A DNA stretch of 64,000 nt, taken from NCBI RefSeq assembly GCF_000820845.2, contig NZ_CBXV010000005.1, forward strand, positions 1 to 64,000. Direction: 5' to 3'. Below the pieces are notes generated by a model that was not told the origin of the DNA, did no database searches, and was given only the letters and a program-made list of their open reading frames with translations. Of this stretch, positions 1 to 7,422 are shown in pieces. The stretch's first letter is position 1; each line of letters starts with the position of its first letter. A program made the position numbers and the translations under genes. This DNA is from Pyrinomonas methylaliphatogenes. GTDB taxonomy: Bacteria > Acidobacteriota > Blastocatellia > Pyrinomonadales > Pyrinomonadaceae.

Positions 1-19
1 TACGCGGACTATATAGCAG

Positions 20-714
20 GTTTCAATCCCACACTGGTCCGATTAAAACAGGCGAGTTACCGGCCGGACCGGCTAACTTCGAGATGTTTCAATCCCACAC
101 TGGTCCGATTAAAACCTCCTCGCCCGTCTCAACGCGTTCCTTCCCGAGCACGTTTCAATCCCACACTGGTCCGATTAAAACCCAATTGATGACGATGACG
201 ATGATGTAGTCGGACGCGTTTCAATCCCACACTGGTCCGATTAAAACTACGTCCAGGGCTGCGGTTTTACGCGTATCGAAACGAGTTTCAATCCCACACT
301 GGTCCGATTAAAACCGTCCAGGGCTGCGGTTTTACGCGTATCGAAACGAGTTTCAATCCCACACTGGTCCGATTAAAACTTGCGTCTGACGAGAGCGTTC
401 CCGTGCGCCTTGACGTGTTTCAATCCCACACTGGTCCGATTAAAACCATGTTTCGCGCCTACTTGCCCCCGACCGATAAAGTCGTTTCAATCCCACACTG
501 GTCCGATTAAAACTTCATCCACCTGCAGTGGCGGGTGGACGCCGGCGAGGTTTCAATCCCACACTGGTCCGATTAAAACATGTTGGTTAGGAGCGCCTAT
601 TAGGCGCTCGAGTCCGAGTTTCAATCCCACACTGGTCCGATTAAAACTCGGCCAGACGGTATGCGGTCTGAGAGCGCCCTGACTGTTTCAATCCCACACT
701 GGTCCGATTAAAAC
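20..714 (-). CRISPR. CRISPR array A, 11 intact repeats, continues past left edge
   Basis: Eleven copies of a 30 bp repeat (begins GTTTCAATCCC, ends CCGATTAAAAC on the + strand) start at 20, 86, 152, 218, 285, 350, 417, 484, 550, 618 and 685. I see no mismatch among them. Spacers are 35-38 nt. The reverse complement ends in ATTGAAAC, the usual 3' end of type I and type III repeats, so transcription is probably on the minus strand with the leader at the right (from 715). Two neighbouring spacers (248-284 and 315-349) are the same sequence apart from two extra bases at one end. No cas gene lies in the window, so the subtype cannot be fixed. ORFs drawn through the array are not genes. Confidence 0.98.
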
Positions 715-898
715 CCCCCTAGGATTTCTGCAAAAAACACTGATATTTCAATCAACTCCAAGAATATTTTGCCGTCGAACATCGGTAAATGTCAATCCCT
801 AGCTTAGTGACGGCAAGTGGCAATGTTTATCAAAAAACAAGTCGGTTTAGGGGTAGAGTTCTCGCAATCTTAATCGACACATTTTTAGGTTTAAGTGT
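715..898 (-). promoter_or_regulatory. Probable leader of CRISPR array A
   Basis: This AT-rich, gene-free stretch directly abuts the last perfect repeat (685-714), on the side where the leader should lie if the array is read on the minus strand. It also contains short repeat-like fragments (TTTCAATC near 746, GTCAATCCC near 791). The leader role is inferred from position, repeat orientation and composition; no promoter was identified with confidence. Confidence 0.55.
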
Positions 899-1063
899 GA
901 TGTTTGCCATATGGCTATAACCAGTCCGCGCGATCATCGGCTAGACCTCTGCTAATCTCCAGCAGAATGTTTGCCCTATGGCTATATGCCAGTCCGCCGC
1001 AGATGCAGCAGCAGTCTCAACAGCCGGACCAGATATTTGCCCTACGGCTATATGGCTAGCTCT
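899..1063. repeat. Array B: three degenerate CRISPR-pitch repeats
   Basis: Three related segments begin near 900, 967 and 1033, with cores TGTTTGCCATATGGCTATA, TGTTTGCCCTATGGCTATAT and TATTTGCCCTACGGCTATAT. Their spacing is 67 and 66 nt, the same pitch as array A, but the repeat is unrelated to GTTTCAATCCC. No ORF explains the region. I read it as a small array with its own repeat that has begun to decay. Confidence 0.6.
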
Positions 1064-1070
1064 TCGAAAT

Positions 1071-1381
1071 CTTAAATGCATTTAGGGCTGCCGTCTTCCT
1101 AGCAGCGTGATCAACTCATCGTACAGTGCCCGATCTTAATCGATGCATTTAGGGCTACCGTCCCACCCAAACTTGTACGACAGCGCGAGCCCTCAACCAC
1201 CTCGCCAGTGAACAGATCCAGCTACCGTCCCATCCACACTTGTACGACAGCCGTAAGCGGGTATCAAAGATTTTCCAGCTTCGTGGGCTGCCGTCCCACC
1301 CGCACTTGTACGATAGCATTGGGCGAGTGCCCGTCGCTAATAGCAACTACCGCCTCGCACTACCCACACTTGTACGCCAGC
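1071..1381. repeat. Array C: degenerate CRISPR-pitch repeats with a third repeat type
   Basis: Repeats with the core CCGTCCCACCC followed by CACTTGTACGACAGC occur at 1155-1184, 1222-1251 and 1288-1317, with a decayed copy ending at 1381; the steps are 67, 66 and 64 nt. A second, displaced duplication (core GCATTTAGGGCT) lies at 1078 and 1145, 67 nt apart, and a weaker relative of its flank (CTTAATCGAC) is at 869. The overlap of two repeat registers suggests two successive duplication events. The in-phase ORF with repeated LSYKCGWDGS is a by-product of the pitch, not a gene. Confidence 0.6.
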
Positions 1382-1653
1382 ATCCGCATAATCGATGAAT
1401 TTAGTGGTGTTGGTGAAAAAGAGGGGCGCGGAGCGGCTGGACCAACACGCGAAACTTGACGATGAAAGGTCGGGTGTTAGTAAAAAAGGGTTGCGCGGGG
1501 CGAGGCGAACCAGGCGCGCTTCGGAAGCGTTCTGAGCGCTTTCGAAAGCGTCACGCGTTGCGCGGAGTGGGGTGAACTAAGCGCGCTCGGTGCCGAAGCT
1601 CGTGGCGGTGGCCGCACAGCTTTGGTCTCCCTGTGGCCGTCCACAAAGCGTGT
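1382..1653. other. Gene-free spacer between arrays C and D
   Basis: I see no convincing gene here. The 202-codon minus-strand ORF that spans this region and array D has no recognisable family, runs through repeated DNA and has an arginine-rich, low-complexity composition typical of a GC-rich shadow frame. The GCGCTTTCGAAAGCG segment near 1535 is self-complementary but has no obvious context. Confidence 0.5.
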
Positions 1654-1821
1654 GACTGGCCCACATGAAGCCACCCTTGTCGAAGGGCTTTGAACGGACT
1701 GCGCACTAGTGCGAACAGCTTTGTCGCCACATGAAGCACCGTTGTCGAAGGACCGGCCTGCCGGCCGAAGAGCGTGACGCGAAACCATGGCTTTGTCGCC
1801 ACATGAAGCATCGTTGTCGAA
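1654..1821. repeat. Array D: three degenerate CRISPR-pitch repeats
   Basis: Copies of a 31 nt element occupy 1719-1749 and 1791-1821 (core TTTGTCGCCACATGAAGCA then CGTTGTCGAA), with a more diverged copy at 1654-1684 (CCCACATGAAGCC then CTTGTCGAA). The steps are 65 and 72 nt. This is a fourth repeat type at roughly the same pitch as array A. Region 1822-2137 beyond it holds no feature I can support. Confidence 0.5.
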
Positions 1822-2233
1822 AGACATTCGCTTCGACCCTCGCCAGCAAGTGGCCATCGCGGCTAGTTGGAGGCGAAGCCGATCAGAGCGATCCGCTTGA
1901 TGAAGCTTTGGCCCATCAAAAGGGTCCAGATGATCGCTCTTCACAGAAAGAGCTAGAAGACACTCCCAACCCGAGATGACCGCCCCCTTCCGCCGCGCTG
2001 GCGCTCTTCGCTTGGCTGTAGGACGCTCGCTGATAGATAGTGCGCCGCCCGCGCGCCATGTCGAGAGGTCGCTTGTTTCATGCACGTTGGTTGCATCGCG
2101 ATCTTACTTAGGTGCTATTTATGAAACTGCCTCTCGAGTGTTAATCGGACCAGCGTGGGATCGAAACGCGGGCGCCTTCGCCTCATGCGGCGAAAACGCC
2201 CGCGCTTTAATCGGACCAGTTGCTTTCTCCTTT

Positions 2234-2321
2234 AACTTGTGGAACTAAGGGGGCCGTGGGGGGCCCCCGTGTTGAATTTGAATTCTTTTTCATTTTGTTT
2301 TTTTTCCTTTCTTTTGTCATG
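2234..2321 (+). promoter_or_regulatory. GC hairpin plus T-rich tract, candidate leader of array E
   Basis: A 7 bp stem (2249-2255 with 2262-2268, GGGGGCC/GGCCCCC) is followed by a strongly T-rich stretch to 2320. It separates two damaged repeats (2138, 2204) from the well-preserved repeats beginning at 2322. Position and composition fit a leader for a + strand array. The hairpin with T-run also looks like an intrinsic terminator, so the role is uncertain. Confidence 0.4.
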
Positions 2322-2605
2322 GGTTTAATCGGACCAGCGTGGGATTGAAACGGCGCATGCCGACCTCCGCCAATCCGTGCATCCCACGTTTTAATCGGAC
2401 CAAAGTGGGATTGAAACTTTGCACGCGGCGCGTCGGTTTGGCCGGTGCGTCTGGTTTTAATCGGACCAGTGTGAGATTGAAACACCGTGGAACCCCGCCG
2501 GGTCGAGCGGACCCGCCCTGTTTTAAACGGACCGGTGTGGGATTGAAACCCGCAAAACTTCAACAAGCTAGGCGTGGTCGCTTGCGCCTTAATCGGACCA
2601 GGGTG

Positions 2606-2703
2606 GGACTCGAGGACAACCAGTACACGCTCGGGCGCTTCTCAAGATCCTCCCTTATCTTTTGTTTGGCAGCACTCGAGGACAACCAGTACGCGCTCGT
2701 GCG
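2606..2703. repeat. Off-register 66 nt duplication inside array E
   Basis: The segment ACTCGAGGACAACCAGTAC and about ten following bases occur at 2608 and again at 2674, 66 nt apart. The duplicated piece starts in the last bases of the repeat at 2586-2615 and extends into its spacer, so it straddles a repeat-spacer junction. The 36 nt between the copies (about 2636-2671) resemble neither copy. Removing one copy plus that insert would leave a repeat-to-repeat step of 60 nt from 2586 to the repeat now at 2712. Confidence 0.8.
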
Positions 2704-3057
2704 ATTGTCTAGCTTTAATCGGACCAGTGTGGGATTGAAAAACTGGATCGTAGTTTCATCACGCAATTTTCTTAAGTCGTTTTAATCGGACCAAAGGGGG
2801 ATTGAACCCTGGGGGAGCGGTTAAGGGGGTAACTGGTTTTAATCGGACTCAGGTCTGGAACCAAAGCGAACTAAAAAGCTCTCATGTAGGGAGTTTAACT
2901 GGTTTAATCAGACTGCTGTACAGCGTCACACATCGGCGACGTCGAGCTCGTGGTGCCATGTTTAGCTGGTTTAATCAGACTGCCGTACGGACTTTAGCAC
3001 GCCATCGCGGCATCGTGTAGGGAGCTGGTTTTAATAGGACCAGCTGGGGAAGTAGTA

Positions 3058-3609
3058 AATTGTGTTCTCTGTCTTGTATTAGGCCCATAACGCGCGCATT
3101 TTGCGTAGCCGAGTGTCATTCAGCGTTCTAGAAACTTAGACCAGCGACCGCGGTCAAAGTCATGCCAATCAATAAAGCCTCAAGGTTTCGGGGAACAATG
3201 GGAAGCGCAGCCGCTTACTGATTGAAAGACACCGACTTCGATTAACTTCTCGCGCGCCGCATCGACGATAGCGCAGTCGCTTACTGGGAGAAAATCGCGC
3301 CCAGGCTCAAGGCGTGATGGATGATTACATGTGGTTAAGGGTCAATAGCCGCTGCCAAAAACGGGCCCAAGCTCAAGACGTGATGGATGATTACGCCATC
3401 GGTGCTTGACTCTACTTCCGTTATGTTGTATGTCATACGAACCTCGTCGACTGCCGTTCGCTTCGCCGCAGGGAAGCGCAGTCAATCCGCGCGATTCATG
3501 ATAAGCGCTCTCCGTGAACGGATGGATTATGGACCATCCGGGAAATCGCGAGCAGAAAGCCCGCCAAATTAACGCCTCGTCATGAACCAGCAACAGGAGG
3601 TAACAAAAG
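3058..3609. repeat. Gene-free region with two further CRISPR-pitch duplications
   Basis: No gene is supported between array E and the small protein at 3610. Two direct duplications are visible. GCGCAG(C/T)CGCTTACTG occurs at 3205 and 3271, 66 nt apart. A 30 nt segment beginning GCCCA(G/A)GCTCAA and ending GGATGATTAC occurs at 3299-3328 and 3365-3394 with two mismatches, 66 nt apart, leaving a 36 nt insert. The second has exactly the 30/36 geometry of array A but an unrelated repeat. Confidence 0.75.
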
Positions 3610-3969
3610 ATGGCAAGTCAAAAGCCTCAGACCTCGATCGAAGAAGCTTTGATGCATGAACTGCGCTTTGGCGGTATCGACAAGGAGAACCTCAAAGAGT
3701 TGGTCTCGATAGTTGCCACGCTTCATCGCGCTGGTTTGAAGAGGATCAAAGCCTTTCCGCGCGGCATCCCCGCGGTGGATGGCTTGCGGGTTTCCGGTAT
3801 TCTCGAGGCGAGCGAAGTGGGTAGGTTCTTTAGCGATGTCGTGTTGAAGACACCTCGCTTGGGCGGGATAGTCGTCTTCCCGTACGGCATCCCGTGGCCG
3901 GAGATCTTTCGCGTCAATCTCGATCTCGGCGCCTCGACGGTGCCAACGACGGAACTCACCTCGCCTTAG
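3610..3969 (+). CDS. Small protein with two FPxGIP motifs, possible substrate or partner of the radical SAM enzyme
   Basis: I do not recognise this 119-residue protein. An AGGAGG site about seven bases before ATG 3610 supports the start. The first half looks helical and charged. The second half contains an internal repeat: KAFPRGIPAVDGLRV (about residues 48-62) and VVFPYGIPWPEIFRV (about 88-102), each followed by a short stretch ending L-x-A-S. There is no signal peptide, Cys or membrane segment. The radical SAM gene starts 48 bases downstream on the same strand, so the two are probably co-transcribed. A precursor peptide for a radical SAM maturase is one reading; a small partner protein is another. 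Confidence 0.7.
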   Translation: MASQKPQTSIEEALMHELRFGGIDKENLKELVSIVATLHRAGLKRIKAFPRGIPAVDGLRVSGILEASEVGRFFSDVVLKTPRLGGIVVFPYGIPWPEIFRVNLDLGASTVPTTELTSP

Positions 3970-4016
3970 GCTAACGTCTATCAGACTTGAGCGGTCTCGG
4001 GGAAAGATCAAGGGCT

Positions 4017-5072
4017 ATGGAAGAGCTGAGTTCGAGGAGTCCTTCTGGCGGGGTTAGAGGCCCTGCCAGAAGGACGATCGTCCAGATCCATCCTTCGCTC
4101 AAGTGCAATCTCTCTTGCGCGCACTGTTATTCCGATTCTGCCCCAACGGCGCGCGTTGAGCTCGAGCCGGAGATCGTTTGTCAATTCATCTCGGATGCGG
4201 CCTCCATGGGCTATGAAGTTGTCTCGATTTCGGGCGGCGAGCCTTTGATCTACGACGGACTCGAGATCATTCTCGCGCATGCCAAATCGCTCGGTTTGCA
4301 GACGACGGTCACGACGAACGGTTTCTTCAATGACCGAAGGCGTTTGGAAAGATTACGCGACAAGCTCGATGCGCTCGCCATCAGTCTCGATGGCCCGCCT
4401 GAAGTTCACAACCGAATACGCCGTTCAGCGCGAGCGTTCGAAAGACTCGTAAGCGGATTGGGCGATTTGCGGGCGATTGGGATTCAATTCGGCTTCATTC
4501 ATACACTCACGCGCGAGAACTGGGAACATCTCCCTTGGGTAGCGGAATTCGCCGCTGAGAACGGCGCCCGTTTGCTGCAAATTCATCCGTTAGAGTTAGC
4601 TGGTCGCGCTACTGAGATGATGCGAGGCGAATCGCTGACGGAAGAGTTGTTAGCGAGAGCTTATGTCATCGCTTTTCTGCTCGCGGACAAATACGCTGAG
4701 ACTATGGCCGTGCAGATCGATCTGCTCTACCGCGAACACTTACGTGAAGAGCCGGAACTAGTTTACGCCGGGACGCCCCCTGAAGAAGCGACCGATCTAT
4801 CTCCGGCGCAGCTCCTCAGCCTGATCGTGCTCGAATCGGACGGGGCTGTTGTGCCTGTGTCATACGGTTTCTCGCGGCGATATCAGATATGCAACGTGCG
4901 CGACGAGAGGTTGATTGACGCTTGGGGCGAGTTCTTGACGCGCCGCTATGTTGCCTTCAGCGAACTGTGTCGTCGAGTGTGGGAGGAGTTGTGCCTGCCT
5001 GAAGCTCCGCTCCTTAGCAATTGGCACGAAATGATCGTCGCGCGAAGTCACGAGAGGGCTTACGCGAGTTGA
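4017..5072 (+). CDS. Radical SAM protein with C-terminal cysteine-containing extension
   Basis: The radical SAM core is clear: CNLSCAHC (CxxxCxxC, about residues 24-31) would bind the SAM-cleaving 4Fe-4S cluster, and SISGGEPL supplies the glycine-rich SAM contact. After the core, Cys residues in RRYQICNV, SELC and EELC near the C-terminus could form a partial SPASM/twitch auxiliary-cluster domain, as in peptide-modifying enzymes, but the full SPASM pattern is not obvious. The preferred start is ATG 4017; an in-frame ATG at 3987 would add ten residues. It follows the FPxGIP protein, which makes that protein a candidate substrate. Substrate and reaction are unknown. Confidence 0.85.
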   Translation: MEELSSRSPSGGVRGPARRTIVQIHPSLKCNLSCAHCYSDSAPTARVELEPEIVCQFISDAASMGYEVVSISGGEPLIYDGLEIILAHAKSLGLQTTVTTNGFFNDRRRLERLRDKLDALAISLDGPPEVHNRIRRSARAFERLVSGLGDLRAIGIQFGFIHTLTRENWEHLPWVAEFAAENGARLLQIHPLELAGRATEMMRGESLTEELLARAYVIAFLLADKYAETMAVQIDLLYREHLREEPELVYAGTPPEEATDLSPAQLLSLIVLESDGAVVPVSYGFSRRYQICNVRDERLIDAWGEFLTRRYVAFSELCRRVWEELCLPEAPLLSNWHEMIVARSHERAYAS

Positions 5073-5115
5073 GGGGCTCCGCTGATCTGTCCGGCGACAT
5101 TGCGCTACCTTCAGT

Positions 5116-5212
5116 CAAACGGTTTTGCAGCCTAAAGGCACAGCCCTCGGGAGGAAAGATCGCCGCTTCCGCTCTTTTCGACAAACGGTTTTGCAGCCTA
5201 AAGGCACAGCCC
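5116..5212. repeat. 31 bp direct duplication with 35 nt insert after the radical SAM gene
   Basis: The same 31 bases (begin CAAACGGTTTTGCAG, end AAAGGCACAGCCC) stand at 5116-5146 and 5182-5212, with no mismatch that I see. The 35 nt between them (5147-5181) resemble neither flank. The pitch is 66 nt. It begins 43 bases after the radical SAM stop codon and lies upstream of tRNA-His. Confidence 0.9.
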
Positions 5213-5278
5213 CCTCAAGCCGCTTGTCAGCAGCGCCCCGTATCAGTTACTATTTAAAAATGTGTGAAAGAGAGTTGC

Positions 5279-5356
5279 GGCGGCTATAGTTCAGTTGGTT
5301 AGAACGCTTGACTGTGGATCAAGAGGTCGCGGGTTCGAGTCCCGCTAGCCGCCCCA
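5279..5356 (+). tRNA. tRNA-His (GTG)
   Basis: A full cloverleaf can be drawn. Acceptor GCGGCTA (5280-5286) pairs with TAGCCGC (5346-5352). The extra G at 5279 pairs with C73, the hallmark of tRNA-His. The anticodon loop reads CTGTGGA (GTG anticodon), the T arm contains GGTTCGAGTCC, and CCA is encoded at 5354-5356. Confidence 0.97.
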
Positions 5357-5487
5357 ATCGCTTAATCGATCGCCGTATTGATTGCCGCACAACAGCTATC
5401 TACTCTTCAAGCTAGGATCTACTCTTCAAGCTGGCGAGCGGAAGCCAACCTCCGTTAGGCTTCATCAGTTGATGCCTATCCGTGCGC
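5357..5487. repeat. Short tandem duplication, otherwise empty
   Basis: TCTACTCTTCAAGCT occurs twice about 19 bases apart (from about 5399 and 5418). Nothing else is recognisable between tRNA-His and the gene remnant. Confidence 0.5.
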
Positions 5488-5658
5488 CTAATTCTCGAAA
5501 TCAGCCAGGCCCTTTCCGCGGTTGAGGATGTAGACTCCGAATCGTTCATCGCTCCGACTCAGGCGGTAGAACTCTTCGACCAAGTAACCTGCCGCAAGCG
5601 CTTCCTTAAAAGCCCATCGCGTCACGGCGCGCCACTCGGCGGCGTTCCGTTCGGGACG
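5488..5658 (-). pseudogene. 3' remnant of a protein-coding gene
   Basis: The minus strand keeps an open frame of about 56 codons ending in TAG at 5488-5490. It reads as ordinary protein: AAEWRAVTRWAFKEALAAG, then YLVEEFYRL, ERFGVYILNRG and a final LADFEN. An in-frame stop (5659-5661) lies directly upstream and there is no start codon or ribosome site, so only the C-terminal end survives. I do not recognise the family. Repeated DNA at 5671-5811 begins where the coding sense is lost, suggesting that insertion or rearrangement there truncated the gene. Confidence 0.4.
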
Positions 5659-5670
5659 CTATGCATCTTG

Positions 5671-5811
5671 TGTCGCATTGCATGTGGATGTAATGCCGCC
5701 TCGGTAAGCGATGATGATGTCGAATTGCATGCGGAGGGAATGTCGCTCGGTAAATGATGATGCCGATGTGATGATGATGTCGAATTGCATGTGGAGGGAA
5801 TGTCGCTCGGT
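5671..5811. repeat. Three-copy direct repeat beside the gene remnant
   Basis: Two nearly identical blocks of about 40 bases (GATGATGATGTCGAATTGCA, then GAGGGAATGTCGCTCGGTA) lie 60 bases apart around 5710 and 5770. A more diverged copy begins near 5671 (TGTCGCATTGCATGTGGA). No gene is seen between here and tRNA-Arg. Confidence 0.75.
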
Positions 5812-5894
5812 AGCTATCGATAGACTTGGTCGCTCTGGGTTGTTGTGGAGTAGATTTTCGGCGGACTAGCCTGGTATCTGTAAAGCTATAAAAT

Positions 5895-5971
5895 TGGCGC
5901 CCCTGGCAGGACTCGAACCTGCGACCCTCTGCTTAGAAGGCAGATGCTCTATCCGGCTGAGCTACAGGGGC
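5895..5971 (-). tRNA. tRNA-Arg (TCT)
   Basis: On the minus strand acceptor GCCCCTG pairs with CAGGGGC, the D arm reads AGCTCAGCCGGATAGAG, the anticodon loop CTTCTAA gives anticodon TCT, and the T arm contains GGTTCGAGTCC. The discriminator is G and CCA is encoded (5895-5897). Confidence 0.97.
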
Positions 5972-6148
5972 TTTGATTGAGTATCGCCTGCTAAGCGAAA
6001 CGTAACACATTCTAACATGTCGGGTCTGCGTTGATCTAGGTGAGGTGGATGAATGTGCGAGGGGATTAAGCGATCCGACCGAAGCGCAGAGCTTGCTTTG
6101 GCGTTCATCTCACCGAGTGAGATTCGAGTGGATGGACACGCGCCGTCG

Positions 6149-6254
6149 AGCGGATTCAATGCGCACGCGGCTGAAGCGATGATTTCCACACGCTCCCGCG
6201 CGGTATTCAACTCGCAGTCGAGGTTGATTCAATGCGCACGCGGCTGAAACGGTC
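6149..6254. repeat. Direct duplication upstream of the AI-2E permease gene
   Basis: GATTCAATGCGCACGCGGCT plus GAA occurs at 6153-6175 and 6226-6248, 73 bases apart, with partly conserved flanks (CGAG before, CG after). The rest of 5972-6336 shows no gene or structure I can name. Confidence 0.7.
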
Positions 6255-6336
6255 CGCGTTGCTGCCAGAGCCGCGAGGGCGGCCCGCCTCGGCTGACCGC
6301 TAAGAGCTTAGAGGGAAATATGTTTATCATTGGGGC

Positions 6337-7422
6337 ATGAGCACGGATAAGATGAAGCTGGCGCGCGGGCGTAGGGCGCGATGGGCAGTTCTGATCATCG
6401 CAACGGCGATCGCGCTTTACGTTTGCTGGTTAATGCTGCAACCTCTTCTGAACGTCTTAGTGTGGGCGATCGTTCTGGTCATACTCTTTCATCCGTTGCA
6501 TCGGCGAATAGTGTTGCTGACGCGGAGCTCGCACCTAGGCGCTTTGCTCTCGTGTCTGTTGGTCGTCATCACGATCCTTGCGCCGCTGACTCTTGTCACC
6601 TTCGCCGTCTTCAATGAGTTGTCTGGGGCGGCGAAGATGCTGCAGGCCAATGCCGCGACGCTGCTCGATCCCGAGTCGCCTTTCATGGGACCGCTTTGGC
6701 GATGGTTGGGCCGGTTCGTCGATGTCGAGAGTTTACGCGCCGGTTGGCTTTCCGCCGAGCGCATCCAAGCGGCGGTTCAAACTGCGGCTGGTGCGATTGC
6801 CGGGCGCACCCTTGGGGTGCTCGGCGGAGCGTTCGGCATCGTGATCGACACGTTCTTCATCATCTTCACGATGTACTATCTGTTTCGCGACGGCGAACGC
6901 ATCCTACGTGCTTTGCGTGATTTCCTGCCGCTCGATCGCGCGCAAGTGGATACCGTCTTCACGCGCGCGCGTGAAGTGATCAACGCGAGTCTCTATGGCG
7001 TATTGGTGATCGGCATCATCCAAGGCGCTTTGGGCGGACTAGCTTTCTGGGCGCTCGGGCTCCCTTCGGCGATCGTCTGGGCGGTGGTGATGGCGATCCT
7101 TTCGATGATTCCGATGGCCGGAGCCTTCATCGTTTGGGTGCCAGCGGCGCTCTTCCTCGCTGCGACGGGGCATTGGGCGAAGGCCATCATGCTCACCGCT
7201 TGGGGGGCGCTGGTCATCGGGACGGTGGACAACTTCCTTCGCCCGAAGTTGGTTGGCGAAAAGACGCGCTTGCACGAGTTGTTCATCTTCTTTTCGGTGC
7301 TCGGCGGGCTGAACCTTTTTGGCGTATTGGGGCTCGTGTTGGGACCGGTCATCTTGGCGATCACGCTCGCGCTTCTCGATATCGTTCGCGAGATCGAATC
7401 CGGGGCTGAGGCTGATCATTAA
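6337..7422 (+). CDS. AI-2E family transporter (putative permease)
   Basis: This 361-residue integral membrane protein has the layout of the AI-2E transporter (PF01594) family. A hydrophobic pair lies near the N-terminus, a soluble segment covers about residues 85-165, and hydrophobic helices follow, including GVLVIGIIQGALGGLAFWALG and the conserved DNFLRPKLVG then LFIFFSVLGGL. Members export small molecules or act as Na+/H+ antiporters, so the substrate cannot be assigned. The upstream ribosome site is poor. The stop codon (7420-7422) lies inside a 29 bp segment repeated 65 bases downstream. It stands alone between tRNA-Arg and the Nudix gene. Confidence 0.9.
   Translation: MSTDKMKLARGRRARWAVLIIATAIALYVCWLMLQPLLNVLVWAIVLVILFHPLHRRIVLLTRSSHLGALLSCLLVVITILAPLTLVTFAVFNELSGAAKMLQANAATLLDPESPFMGPLWRWLGRFVDVESLRAGWLSAERIQAAVQTAAGAIAGRTLGVLGGAFGIVIDTFFIIFTMYYLFRDGERILRALRDFLPLDRAQVDTVFTRAREVINASLYGVLVIGIIQGALGGLAFWALGLPSAIVWAVVMAILSMIPMAGAFIVWVPAALFLAATGHWAKAIMLTAWGALVIGTVDNFLRPKLVGEKTRLHELFIFFSVLGGLNLFGVLGLVLGPVILAITLALLDIVREIESGAEADH

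Larger units (their letters stand above)
2138..3057 (+). CRISPR. CRISPR array E, inverted and progressively decayed copy of the array A repeat
   Basis: Copies of the reverse complement of the array A repeat (GTTTTAATCGGACCAG then TGTGGGATTGAAAC) start at 2138, 2204, 2322, 2388, 2454, 2520, 2586, 2712, 2779, 2836, 2901, 2968 and 3028. Those at 2322-2549 are nearly intact. From 2586 on they lose first the 3' half and then the ATCGGACC core (ATCAGAC at 2901 and 2968, ATAGGACC at 3028). Orientation implies + strand transcription, opposite to array A. Decay away from the leader end is usual for old arrays. The gap between 2586 and 2712 is explained by an off-register duplication at 2606-2703. Confidence 0.93.

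Noticed and set aside
380-682. Plus-strand ORF of 100 codons across array A
   Set aside because: It reads through CRISPR repeats (repeating FQSHTGPIKT/FNPTLVRLK peptides) and has no ribosome site.
1477-2085. Minus-strand ORF of 202 codons
   Set aside because: It runs over array D repeats (repeated SFDNGASCGDKA) and has no family or start signal; an artefact of GC-rich repeated DNA.
2339-2785. ORFs of 148 and 119 codons through array E
   Set aside because: Both are translations of the CRISPR repeat (FNRTSVGLK, FQSHTGPIKT).
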